The translations under genes and the position numbers were made by a program. Under the pieces are notes generated by a model that was given only the letters and a program-made list of their open reading frames with translations, was not told the origin of the DNA and ran no database searches. A DNA stretch of 64,000 nt, from the NCBI RefSeq assembly GCF_001294535.1, contig NZ_LGIC01000061.1, positions 248,001-312,000 of the forward strand. Reading direction: 5' to 3'. The stretch comes from Cypionkella psychrotolerans. GTDB lineage: Bacteria; Pseudomonadota; Alphaproteobacteria; Rhodobacterales; Rhodobacteraceae. This document shows positions 9,629 to 18,087 of this stretch, one piece after another. Each line of letters starts with the position of its first letter. Position 1 is the stretch's first letter.

Positions 9629-9667
9629 GGCGCGCGCAGGTTTGGAACAGCAAACGGGAGGATGACC

Positions 9668-10586
9668 ATGCGCAAGGTTCTGGCAGGCTTGTTGATGACG
9701 GCGATGGCGGCGGGGGCCGCGCAAGCGGGCGAGTCCGAGGCCTGTAAAGCGGTGCGAATGTCCGATCTGGGCTGGACCGACATTGGGCTGACCAATGCGA
9801 CAGCGGAAACCGTGTTGAAGGCGTTGGGCTATGAGGTGACGCAGAACCTGCTCAGCCTTGATGTGACCTTCGTGTCGATGCAGCGCGGCGATATTGACGT
9901 GTTTCAGGGCAACTGGCGGCCCTTCCAAGACGTGCAATACGCGCAGTTCTTCGACGATGGCTCGGTCGAGCGGCTGGGGATGAACCTTGAGGGTGCGAAA
10001 TACACTTTGGCCGTGCCGAAGTATGTGGCTGACGCGGGCGTGCACAGTTTCAACGATCTGGCCGCCCATGCCGAGCAGTTCGACAAGAAGATTTACGCGA
10101 TCGAGCCGGGATCGAACCAGCCGCTGTTGGATATGGTCGCGGCCAATGCGCATGGTCTGGGCGACTGGACCATCGTGGAAAGCAGCGAGGCCGGGATGCT
10201 GGCCGAGGTGGAGCGGTCTGTCGCCCGCAAGGATTGGATCGTGTTCCTAGGCTGGCAACCGCATCCGATGAACGTGGTCTATCAGATTGACTATCTTGCC
10301 GATGGCGACGCCGAATTTCGGCGGTGCGTCGGTCTATACCATTGCGCGCAAGGGCTATGCGCAAACCTGCCCGAATGTGACCAAGTTCTTCAGCCAGCTT
10401 GCGTTCAACATTGATTATGAAAACTCCGGGATGCAGATGGTGATGGGCGATGGGATGGAGTTTCCGGCCGCCGCCAGTGCGATGATGGCCAAGCACCCCG
10501 ATATGGTTCAGGCTTGGTTGAAAGATGTCACCACCTTTGACGGCCAGCCCGCCCTGCCTGCGGTGAAGGCCGCTCTGGGTCTGTAA
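9668..10586 (+). pseudogene. choX: choX-like choline/betaine ABC binding protein, frameshifted
   Basis: The frame opens at ATG 9668 behind GGGAGG, with a signal peptide cut near AAQAG. It continues as an OpuAC/ChoX-type protein (SDLGWTDIGLTNATAETVL, FQGNWRPFQDVQY, IEPGSNQPLLDM, WQPHPMN). Near 10300-10320 the reading shifts: frame one runs on to a stop at 10414 as unrelated sequence, while family-like sequence resumes in another frame (PNFGGASVYTIARKGYAQTCPN) and ends at 10586. One small indel therefore splits one gene. No choV/choW permease or ATPase genes follow. It is either a young pseudogene or an assembly error; the surrounding codons look intact. Confidence 0.82.
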
Positions 10587-11606
10587 ATGGCCCTGATGCG
10601 TGCTGCCGTGATGAACGGTTTTGGCCAGCCCTTGCGGCTGGTTGAGGTGCCTATGCCCACCCCCGGCCCCGGCGAAATCCTGATCCGGCTGGAGGCGAGT
10701 GGGGTGTGCCATTCCGATGTGCATATCTGGAAGGGTGACACCCAAGCCCCTGTTGCCCCCGATCCGTTCATTCTTGGGCATGAGGGCGTCGGCGCCGTCG
10801 CGGCCCTCGGCGCGGGGGTTGAGGGTTGGGTTCTGGGCGAGCGCGCCGGCGCGGCTTGGCTGCACGATACCTGTGGCATCTGCGATCTGTGCTTGGCGGG
10901 CGAGGAAAGTTTCTGCGCTGCCCAGCGCGCGCATGGCTTCAACGTGCCAGGGACGTTTGCGGAATATGTGGTGGCGAAGGCGGCGTTTGCGGTGAAGGTT
11001 CCGTCGGGGGATGGCCCTGCCTTGGCCCCGCTGATGTGCGCGGGCTTGACGGCTTATGGCGCGATTGAGCGGGCAAAGCTGGCGCAGGGCGAGACTTGCG
11101 CGATCTTTGGCTGTGGCGGTCTTGGCCTGTTCGCGGTGCAACTGGCAGCGAGGCGGGGGGCGACAGTGGTGGCCGTTGATACCGATCCCGCCAAGCTGGA
11201 CATGGCGCGGCGGATGGGGGCGCATGCCACCGAACTTGCCACCGCCACCCTGCCCGACACTTGGCCCAGCGCCCTGCGCGCCCATGCCACGATCAACTTC
11301 GCCCCCACCCCCCGCACTTGGCCCGCGATGCAGGCAGCGACGCGGCCCTTGGGGCGGATCATCGCGGCGGCGATGGTGGCCGAGCCCGTGCCGCTGAGCC
11401 AAGAATGGCTGACATGGACCGGCATCACCCTGACCGGCACCAGCGTGGGCACTCGCGCGCAGATGGCGGCGCTGATGCGGTTGCATGAGGCGACCCCGCT
11501 GGAAAGCCCGGTTGAGGTGATCCGGCTGCAAGACGCCTCGGACGCCTTGCGGGCTTTGGCCGAGGGTCGGGCCAAGATGCGCTATAGCATCGCTTTCCAA
11601 GGCTAA
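10587..11606 (+). CDS. Zinc-dependent medium-chain alcohol dehydrogenase
   Basis: 339 aa, starting directly after the choX stop. Catalytic-zinc motifs are GVCHSDVHIW and GHEGVGAV. Structural-zinc cysteines are CGICDLCLAGEESFC. NAD(P) binding is through GCGGLGLFAVQLAARRGA followed by VAVDTD, whose acidic residue favours NAD over NADP. It resembles AdhP/AdhA-type ethanol dehydrogenases, but the substrate is not determined. An in-frame ATG three codons later (MRAAV) is an alternative start. Its abutment with choX suggests co-transcription. Confidence 0.88.
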   Translation: MALMRAAVMNGFGQPLRLVEVPMPTPGPGEILIRLEASGVCHSDVHIWKGDTQAPVAPDPFILGHEGVGAVAALGAGVEGWVLGERAGAAWLHDTCGICDLCLAGEESFCAAQRAHGFNVPGTFAEYVVAKAAFAVKVPSGDGPALAPLMCAGLTAYGAIERAKLAQGETCAIFGCGGLGLFAVQLAARRGATVVAVDTDPAKLDMARRMGAHATELATATLPDTWPSALRAHATINFAPTPRTWPAMQAATRPLGRIIAAAMVAEPVPLSQEWLTWTGITLTGTSVGTRAQMAALMRLHEATPLESPVEVIRLQDASDALRALAEGRAKMRYSIAFQG

Positions 11607-11669
11607 GCGCTTGGAGAGCGGGCGGTTTCATTGCTATGCTGCCCGCGCAATGGCAATGAGGGCGACAGG

Positions 11670-12425
11670 ATGCGCATTGACCTGAACTCTGATCTTGGTG
11701 AGGGCTACGGCCCTTGGGCGATGGGCGACGATGCCGCAATGCTGGCGCTTGTGACCAGCGCCAATATCGCCTGCGGTGGTCATGCCAGCGACCCCGAGAC
11801 GATGTATCAGACGCTGCGATTGGCGGCCCAGAACGGCGTCATCGTGGGGGCGCATCCGGGCTATAACGATCCGCTTGGCTTTGGCCGCCGGGTGATCCCG
11901 ATGACCCCGGCAGAGGTGGGGCGGATGGTGGCCGCACAGATCGGCAGCTTGCAGGCGATGGCCGCATTGGCGGGAACGCAGGTGGCCTATGTCAAACCGC
12001 ACGGCGCGCTGGCTAATCTCGCCGCCGATGATCGCGCTGTGGCAGATGCGATAGCGGCAGCCGTCAAAGCGATCTCACCCGGTCTCGCGCTGCTGGCGAT
12101 TTCGGGCACCGAGTTGGAACACGCCGCCCGCTCTGCCGGTATCCGCGTGTTCTCCGAGATTTTTGCCGACCGTGGCTATCTGACCAATGGCCGACTTGTG
12201 CCGCGCTCAAAACCCGGCGCGATGATTCACGACCCGGAAGCCGCAGTCGCCCGCCTGCTCTCGTTCCTTGAGTCCGGCCTGATGCCCGTGGTCGGTGGCG
12301 ACCCGATTCCCCTCGCCGCGCAATCCATCTGCGTCCACGGCGACAGCCCCGGCGCGATCGAGATGGCCCGCCACATCCGCAGCAGGCTAGGCGCGGCTGG
12401 CGTCACCATCGCCGCTTTCCTGTAA
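11670..12425 (+). CDS. pxpA: 5-oxoprolinase subunit PxpA (LamB/YcsF family)
   Basis: 251 aa. The start MRIDLNSDLGEGYG is the canonical family N-terminus and has GAGGG upstream; the longer open frame lacks conserved sequence. Other family motifs are SANIACGGHASDP, VGAHPGYND, VKPHGAL and FADRGY. With PxpB and PxpC it forms the ATP-dependent enzyme that opens 5-oxoproline (pyroglutamate), a damage product of glutamine, to glutamate. The three genes are consecutive (gap of 3 bp, then a 4-bp overlap). Confidence 0.95.
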   Translation: MRIDLNSDLGEGYGPWAMGDDAAMLALVTSANIACGGHASDPETMYQTLRLAAQNGVIVGAHPGYNDPLGFGRRVIPMTPAEVGRMVAAQIGSLQAMAALAGTQVAYVKPHGALANLAADDRAVADAIAAAVKAISPGLALLAISGTELEHAARSAGIRVFSEIFADRGYLTNGRLVPRSKPGAMIHDPEAAVARLLSFLESGLMPVVGGDPIPLAAQSICVHGDSPGAIEMARHIRSRLGAAGVTIAAFL

Positions 12426-12428
12426 GCC

Positions 12429-13115
12429 ATGCAACCCAGCCCAAACGCCCCCATCTTCCGCTCCATCGCCGAACGCGCGGTGCTGGTGGAGTTTGGCACG
12501 GTACTCGAGCACGCCGCCCATGATGCCGTCTTGCGCCTTGATCAGGCGCTTGCGGCACAGCCGTTCCCCGGTTTTCGCGAATCCATCCCCGCTTTCGTCA
12601 ATCTGCTGGTCGAGTTTGACGCCCTGACCACCGATCACTCCACCGCCATCGCCCATCTGAGCGGCCTGCTCACCGCCAAAACCACCGCGCGCCCGCAACC
12701 GACGCAGCGCGAGGTTCTGATCTGCTACGATGCCGACCTCGCCCCCGATCTGATAGCCGTCGCCCAGCAAACCGGCCTTTCGCCCGAGGCGGTGATAGAC
12801 GCGCATCTGTCTGGCGATTACGCGGTGTTCATGTATGGCTTTGCCCCCGGCTACGCCTATCTCGGGGGTGTGCCGGAAGCGATCCGACTGGACCGCAAGC
12901 CCGCGCCGCTGCGCAATATCCCGGCGGGATCGGTGATCATCGCGGGGGCGCAATGCTTGGTGACCACGCTGCTGATGCCGACCGGATGGTGGATCATTGG
13001 CCGCTCGCCCACCGCGATCCTGACCCATGACCCCGCCCGCCCCTTCCTGTTCGACGTTGGCGATAAAGTGCGATTCCGCCGTATCAGCCGGGCGGAATAC
13101 GAGGCGGCTCAATGA
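12429..13115 (+). CDS. pxpB: 5-oxoprolinase subunit PxpB (KipI family)
   Basis: 228 aa. The N-terminal segment (AERAVLVEFG) and the cyclophilin-like C-terminal half show allophanate-hydrolase-subunit-1/KipI motifs: MYGFAPGYAYLGG, PRKPAPLRNIPAGSV-like DRKPAPLRNIPAGSVIIAG, and GWWIIGRSP. It acts with PxpC. Start ATG lies 3 bp after pxpA, and its stop overlaps the pxpC start by 4 bp (ATGA), so translation is probably coupled. Confidence 0.94.
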   Translation: MQPSPNAPIFRSIAERAVLVEFGTVLEHAAHDAVLRLDQALAAQPFPGFRESIPAFVNLLVEFDALTTDHSTAIAHLSGLLTAKTTARPQPTQREVLICYDADLAPDLIAVAQQTGLSPEAVIDAHLSGDYAVFMYGFAPGYAYLGGVPEAIRLDRKPAPLRNIPAGSVIIAGAQCLVTTLLMPTGWWIIGRSPTAILTHDPARPFLFDVGDKVRFRRISRAEYEAAQ

Positions 13116-14065
13116 CCGAAGCCACCCTTCGCATCACTTTCGCTGGCCCGCATGTCAGCATCCAAGACGCAGGCCGCCCAGGCCTGATGCGCTACGGCGT
13201 CCCCGCCTCTGGCCCAATGGATCGCCAAAGCTTCGCCCTCGCCAATGCGGCTTTGGGCAACCCAGCCAATCACCCCGGCATCGAAATCTCGCTCGGTGGC
13301 CTCAGCCTGCATTGCCTGACCGGAGACGTGACTCTCGCGCTTGTCGGTGGCGGGTTCATCGCTGAAACTAAGGCGCGCAAGCTGGGTGCCTGGAACGTGC
13401 TGACCCTGCGCGCGGGCGAAACCCTGACCATCCGCCCCGGACCTTGGGGCGGTTGGAGCTACCTTGCCGTTGCGGGCAAGCTGCAAGCCAAGGCATGGCT
13501 GGGCAGCCACGCCACGCATGGTTCCTCCGGGTTCGGGGGTGGCAAGCTGACCACCGGCCAAACTCTGACCATCACGGACCCAGAAATCCACCCCGACCGC
13601 GAAGGCCCGGTCCCCTGCCCCGTCTGGGCACGCCCCCGTCATTTGTTGCGCTGCACACTTGGCCCACAGGAGCGCTTCTTTGACGCCGAAACCCTAACCA
13701 CTTTCACTTCTGCGCGGTTCGAGACGACCGACGCTTTTGACCGCATGGGCCTACGGCTGCGCGGCCCGGCCCTGATCCCCGCCGCGGCGCTTTCGATCCC
13801 GTCCGAGCCGATCCTGCGCGGTTCTGTCCAAGTCTCGGGTGATGGCACCGCAACCGTGCTGCTGTCAGATCACCAAACCACCGGGGGCTATCCGAAGATC
13901 GCCACCATTCTGGCTGATGATCTCGACGCTTTCGTGCAATGCCGCCCGCGCGATGCGGTGATGTTTCAGGCCATCACGCCAGCCGAAGCCATTGCCATCA
14001 CGCGGCAAAACGCAACCCGCTTTGCCACGTTTGAAGATCGGTTGCGCGGGCGTCAGATGCCGTGA
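13112..14065 (+). CDS. pxpC: 5-oxoprolinase subunit PxpC (KipA family)
   Basis: 317 aa. It carries the biotin-dependent-carboxyltransferase-like/KipA signature at the N-terminus (VSIQDAGRPGLMRYGVPASGPMD) and FALANAALGNPANHPGIEI. The C-terminus has LLSDHQTTGGYPKIATI, also typical. This is the last gene of pxpABC. The 3' end overlaps the convergent gnd by 13 bp. Confidence 0.95.
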   Translation: MTEATLRITFAGPHVSIQDAGRPGLMRYGVPASGPMDRQSFALANAALGNPANHPGIEISLGGLSLHCLTGDVTLALVGGGFIAETKARKLGAWNVLTLRAGETLTIRPGPWGGWSYLAVAGKLQAKAWLGSHATHGSSGFGGGKLTTGQTLTITDPEIHPDREGPVPCPVWARPRHLLRCTLGPQERFFDAETLTTFTSARFETTDAFDRMGLRLRGPALIPAAALSIPSEPILRGSVQVSGDGTATVLLSDHQTTGGYPKIATILADDLDAFVQCRPRDAVMFQAITPAEAIAITRQNATRFATFEDRLRGRQMP

Positions 14066-15462
14066 CCGGCCCAAGGCCCGTGCTTGTCGGCGATGCCATC
14101 CACCCGCTCAAACCCATGCGCGCCAAAGAAATCGCGCTGGGCTTGGATCATATTGGCGGTCGAGCGCCCGGTGCGCATCATGTCAAACCACGCAAGGCCC
14201 GAGGCCAAAGCGGGCAGCGGCAGACCGCTGAGCGCCCCCGCCGCAATCACCTGCCGCAGCCCGCCGTGGGTGGCTTTCAGATGGTCGGCAAAGAACGGTG
14301 CCAGCATTAGATTGCGCGCCGAATCCTCGGTTAAAGCCGTCGCCATATCGTTCAACATCGACGAGCGGATGATACAACCCTCGCGCCAGACCCGCGCGAT
14401 TTCCGGCAACGGCATCGGCCAATTAAACGCCTTCGACGCCGCCGAGATCAGCGCAAAGCCCTGCGCATAGCACAGGATTTTCCCAGCAATCATTGCCTGT
14501 TCCAACTGCGCCAAAGTCACACCAGCACCCGCTTGCGGCGCCGCGCCAAACACCGCTTCGCCCGCCAGCCGTTCCTCCAACCGCGACGACAAATTCCGCA
14601 CCATCACCGCCGCTTCAATCGCGGGGATCGTCGCCGCCAAATGCTGCGCCTCAATCACCGTCCAGCGCCCCGTGCCCTTTTGCCCAGCGCGGTCAAGGAT
14701 CATATCCAGCATTGGCTTGCCGGAATGGGTGTCGGTGGCCGCGGAAACCTCCGCCGAAATCTCGATCAGATAGGATTGCAGCGGCCCTTGGTTCCAGGCC
14801 TTGAACGTCTCGGCAATCTCTGCCGCAGCCATCCCCAGCCCATCGCGCATCACGCCATAAACCTCGGCGATCATCTGCATATCGGCATATTCGATGCCGT
14901 TGTGCACTGCCTTGACGAAATGCCCCGCCCCCGCAGGCCCCATATAATCGGCGCAAGGTGCGCCCTTATATTTCGCCGCAATCGCGTTCAAAATCGGCGC
15001 CACGCGATCCCAATCCGACCGCAAGCCGCCACCCATAATCGCCGGGCCATGCCGCGCACCTTCCTCGCCGCCCGACACACCGATGCCCATGAAATGCGGC
15101 CCCTGCACTGCCGCCTCAGCCGAGCGACGATCAGTATCGTGGAACAACGCGTTGCCAGCATCAATGATCAGATCATCCGCTGCCATCAATGGGCGTAGGG
15201 CGACAATCATGTCATCCACCGCCTGCCCCGCAGGCACCATCAGAATGATCGCGCGCGGCGGCGCAATCGCTGCGACCAGATCGGCAAGAGTCTCGCATGG
15301 CGTGATCTTATCCGCCAGCGCCCCCGCTTCGGCCTTAAAGCCATGCGTCACCGCCACGGTGCGGTTCCACACCGCAATCGGAAAGCCTTTTTCTGCAATG
15401 TTCAGGGCCAACATCGCCCCCATGGTGCCAAGGCCGATCAGGCCGATTTGCGATTGGGTCAT
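14053..15462 (-). CDS. gnd: 6-phosphogluconate dehydrogenase, decarboxylating
   Basis: 469 aa, the size of classical long-chain enzymes. The dinucleotide motif GLGTMGAML is at residue 10, the substrate signature GIGVSGGEEGARHGPAIMGGG mid-protein, and the catalytic region VKAVHNGIEYADMQM follows. It converts 6-phosphogluconate to ribulose-5-phosphate and CO2 with NADP. Its ATG overlaps the stop of the upstream SMP-30 gene by 4 bp, suggesting an operon for sugar-acid oxidation. Confidence 0.97.
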   Translation of the reverse strand: MTQSQIGLIGLGTMGAMLALNIAEKGFPIAVWNRTVAVTHGFKAEAGALADKITPCETLADLVAAIAPPRAIILMVPAGQAVDDMIVALRPLMAADDLIIDAGNALFHDTDRRSAEAAVQGPHFMGIGVSGGEEGARHGPAIMGGGLRSDWDRVAPILNAIAAKYKGAPCADYMGPAGAGHFVKAVHNGIEYADMQMIAEVYGVMRDGLGMAAAEIAETFKAWNQGPLQSYLIEISAEVSAATDTHSGKPMLDMILDRAGQKGTGRWTVIEAQHLAATIPAIEAAVMVRNLSSRLEERLAGEAVFGAAPQAGAGVTLAQLEQAMIAGKILCYAQGFALISAASKAFNWPMPLPEIARVWREGCIIRSSMLNDMATALTEDSARNLMLAPFFADHLKATHGGLRQVIAAGALSGLPLPALASGLAWFDMMRTGRSTANMIQAQRDFFGAHGFERVDGIADKHGPWAGHGI

Positions 15463-16352
15463 GGTGTTTGTGCTCCGACGCGGTTCAAGGTGATGGCGTA
15501 TAGGCTGGTGGTGGCGGTGATATACAACTGATGCTTGGCCCGCCCACCAAAGCAGATATTTGAGACTTTCTCAGGCACAAGGATCTTGCCCATCAAGTGG
15601 CCGTCAGGTGCGATGCAATGCACGCCATCGCCCGCCGAGGACCACAGATTACCATCCATGTCACAGCGGATACCGTCGCCCTTGCCGGGCGCGATGGTGT
15701 GGAAGATGCCAAGGCTTTTCGGCCGCCCCGACTCCATGGAAAAGCGGCGAATGTGCGCCGGATCATCCTGATACATCCGGCCCGTATCGGCGACATACAA
15801 CAGCGTCTCATCCGGGCTGAACGCCAGACCATTCGGGCAGTTGAAATCGGTCAGCACGGCTTCTATCGTTCCATCCGGGTCGATGCGATAGACGTTGCAG
15901 GGCAATTCCTGGTCTGCCGCAAAGCCTTCGTAATTCGAGCCGATGCCGTAATGCGGATCGGTGAACCAGATCGAACCATCGGATTTCACCACCACATCAT
16001 TTGGCGAATTCAAGGACTTGCCTTGATAACTGTCGGCAATCACCGTGATGCTGCCATCCAATTCGGTGCGCGTCACCCGGCGGGTGCCGTGTTCGCAGGA
16101 CACCAGCCGCCCCTGACGGTCGCGCGTATGGCCGTTGGAATAGTTCGACGGCGCGCGATACGTCGAAATCCCCACCCCCGGCGTATAGCGCAGGATTTTG
16201 TCGTTCGGGATGTCGGAAAACAGCAAACAGCCAGCATCGCCAAACCACACCGGGCCTTCGACCCAATCAAACCCGGTCGCCAGTTGTTTCAGAGCCGCAT
16301 TGCCCAGCACAAAGCGGCCAAAGGCTGGGTCTAGGATTTCAAAGCATGACAT
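15459..16352 (-). CDS. SMP-30/gluconolactonase-family lactonase
   Basis: 297 aa from MSCFEILDP behind GGGGGAGG; a longer open frame adds 12 residues. The beta-propeller family pattern is clear: WVEGPVWFGDAGCLLFSDIPNDKI, NSPNDVVVKSDGSIWFTDPHYG, PNGLAFSPDETLLYVADTG and KGDGIRCDMDGNLWSS, carrying the metal-ligand Glu, Asn and Asp positions. It most likely hydrolyses a sugar lactone. Coupling to gnd points to gluconolactone-type substrates, but this is inference. Confidence 0.9.
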   Translation of the reverse strand: MSCFEILDPAFGRFVLGNAALKQLATGFDWVEGPVWFGDAGCLLFSDIPNDKILRYTPGVGISTYRAPSNYSNGHTRDRQGRLVSCEHGTRRVTRTELDGSITVIADSYQGKSLNSPNDVVVKSDGSIWFTDPHYGIGSNYEGFAADQELPCNVYRIDPDGTIEAVLTDFNCPNGLAFSPDETLLYVADTGRMYQDDPAHIRRFSMESGRPKSLGIFHTIAPGKGDGIRCDMDGNLWSSAGDGVHCIAPDGHLMGKILVPEKVSNICFGGRAKHQLYITATTSLYAITLNRVGAQTP

Positions 16353-16518
16353 GAAGCCGCCTCCCCCGCGCAATGTGAGCGATAACATAGCGCAAGGTCA
16401 AACCGAAAGGTATCCCGCCGCATACCGCAAAAATAGCCGCCCGTTGCGAAGCGCAGCAAAAAGGGGCACCTTGGTGCAGGCCCCACAGCCGCCATTTGAT
16501 TTGACACAGGAGATTTTC

Positions 16519-17400
16519 ATGAACTTCGACCAGTTCCTCGGCAGCGGTGCGGTGTTTGCCGCCATCGCGCTGTTTATCATCGTGGCCTTGTTCAAGGCGG
16601 TGCGGATCGTGCCGCAAAGCGACAAGTATGTGGTTGAACGGCTGGGCCGCCTGCGCTCGGTTCTCGGGCCAGGCATCAATTTTACCGTGCCGTTTCTGGA
16701 CCGCGTGGCGCATAAGGTTTCAATCCTGGAGCGTCAGCTGCCTACAGCACATCAAGACGCCATCACCACCGATAACGTGCTGGTCAAGGTGGAAACCTCG
16801 GTGTTCTATCGGGTGATCGCGCCGGAAAAAACCGTCTACCGGATCAAGGATGTCGATAGCGCGATTGCGACCACCGTGGCGGGGATCGTGCGGTCCGAGA
16901 TCGGCAAGATGGAACTGGATCAGGTGCAATCCAACCGCAACGAGTTGACCGCGAATATCCGCGAGCATGTGCGTGCAATGGTGGAAGATTGGGGCATCGA
17001 AGTAACCCGCGCTGAGATTCTCGACGTGTCACTAGATGAAGCCACCCGCCACGCCATGATGCAGCAGTTGAACGCCGAACGCGCGCGTCGGGCGCAAGTG
17101 ACCGAAGCCGAGGGCAAAAAGCGCGCGGTAGAGTTGAACGCCGACGCCGAGCTTTACGCCGCCGAACAGGGCGCCAAGGCGCGTCGTGTGCTTGCCGATG
17201 CCGAAGCCTATGCGACCGAAGTGATTGCCGGTGCGATCAAGGAAAACGGTATCGAGGCCGCACAATATCAGGTCGCCTTGAAGCAGGTCGAGGCTTTGAC
17301 CACCGTGGGCCAAGGTGCGGGCAAGCAGATGATCATCGTGCCAGCGCAGGCTTTGGATGCGTTTGGCGATGCATTCAAGATGTTGAAAGGGCGTGTATAA
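16519..17400 (+). CDS. SPFH-domain (stomatin/QmcA-like) membrane protein
   Basis: 293 aa starting at ATG after AGGAG. Residues about 10-30 are one membrane segment; the SPFH/band-7 domain follows (VPQSDKYVVERLGR, GINFTVPFLDRVAHKVSILERQ). A charged alanine-rich coiled-coil covers residues about 190-260. Such proteins scaffold membrane microdomains and modulate FtsH-type proteolysis; here the partner is the NfeD gene beginning in the next codon. This is the QmcA/YbbJ-type arrangement. Confidence 0.92.
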   Translation: MNFDQFLGSGAVFAAIALFIIVALFKAVRIVPQSDKYVVERLGRLRSVLGPGINFTVPFLDRVAHKVSILERQLPTAHQDAITTDNVLVKVETSVFYRVIAPEKTVYRIKDVDSAIATTVAGIVRSEIGKMELDQVQSNRNELTANIREHVRAMVEDWGIEVTRAEILDVSLDEATRHAMMQQLNAERARRAQVTEAEGKKRAVELNADAELYAAEQGAKARRVLADAEAYATEVIAGAIKENGIEAAQYQVALKQVEALTTVGQGAGKQMIIVPAQALDAFGDAFKMLKGRV

Positions 17401-17667
17401 ATGTGGACAGTGTGGTGGGTCTGGATCGCTGGTGGCTTTGCCTTGGGTGTGGCCGAGGTGCTGCTGCCCGGCTTCATCTTCCTTGGCTTTGCGCTGGGCG
17501 CGGTGCTGACGGGAGTGTTCCTGGGCATCGGTCTGTCGGTGAGCTTACCGCTGACGCTGCTGATCTTTGCCCTGCTGTCGCTGGCGTCGTGGATCGGCCT
17601 GCGCGCCACGGTTGGGGTGAAAAAGGGTCAGGTCAAGCTGTGGGACAAAGACATCAATGACAACTGA
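17401..17667 (+). CDS. NfeD-family membrane protein (YbbJ-like)
   Basis: 88 aa. Two or three membrane helices (residues about 5-60) precede a short hydrophilic tail. It lacks the long protease part of full-length NfeD and is at the short end of the YbbJ-type class, since little of the OB-fold is left. It starts one base after the stop of the SPFH gene, the usual SPFH-NfeD pair. Function is inferred from that pairing. Confidence 0.8.
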   Translation: MWTVWWVWIAGGFALGVAEVLLPGFIFLGFALGAVLTGVFLGIGLSVSLPLTLLIFALLSLASWIGLRATVGVKKGQVKLWDKDINDN

Positions 17668-17676
17668 CGCGCGCTG

Positions 17677-18087
17677 ATGGATTTTGTTGGCGCAAAGGTG
17701 GCGCTGCTGTGCGGCGACGCCTTGCTGACCTATCTGCGCGACGACAAACCCGGCCTGCCTTGGGCCGCGATGTGGGATCTTCCCGGTGGCGGGCGCGAGG
17801 GCGATGAGACGCCCGACGCTTGCCTTTTGCGCGAATTGCACGAGGAGTTTGGGCTAGTTCTGCCACCAGATCGGCTGATCTGGCGCAAGGTTTGGCCCAG
17901 CATGATGGACGCGACCCGGCTTTCGGTATTCTTCGCGGGCAGGATCTCCGCCGCCGAAATCAAAGCCATCCGCTTTGGCGAGGAGGGCCAGTATTGGCAA
18001 ATGATGGCGGTGGCCGACTACCTTGCCCACCCCCGCGCCATCCCGGAATTGCAGCACCGCGTCACCGTGGCGCTGACCGATCTTTAG
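17677..18087 (+). CDS. Nudix hydrolase
   Basis: 136 aa with a complete Nudix box: GGGREGDETPDACLLRELHEEFGL, reported here in two parts as GGGREGDETPDA and RELHEEFGL. The metal-binding glutamates are present. Substrate is unknown; the family removes nucleoside-diphosphate-linked groups. It begins 9 bp after nfeD and overlaps the 3' end of convergent maeB by 4 bp. Confidence 0.9.
   Translation: MDFVGAKVALLCGDALLTYLRDDKPGLPWAAMWDLPGGGREGDETPDACLLRELHEEFGLVLPPDRLIWRKVWPSMMDATRLSVFFAGRISAAEIKAIRFGEEGQYWQMMAVADYLAHPRAIPELQHRVTVALTDL

Noticed and set aside
10050-11600. 516-codon open frame opposite choX and the alcohol dehydrogenase
   Set aside because: Shadow frame: it crosses two genes on the other strand and is Arg/Gly/His-rich without domains.
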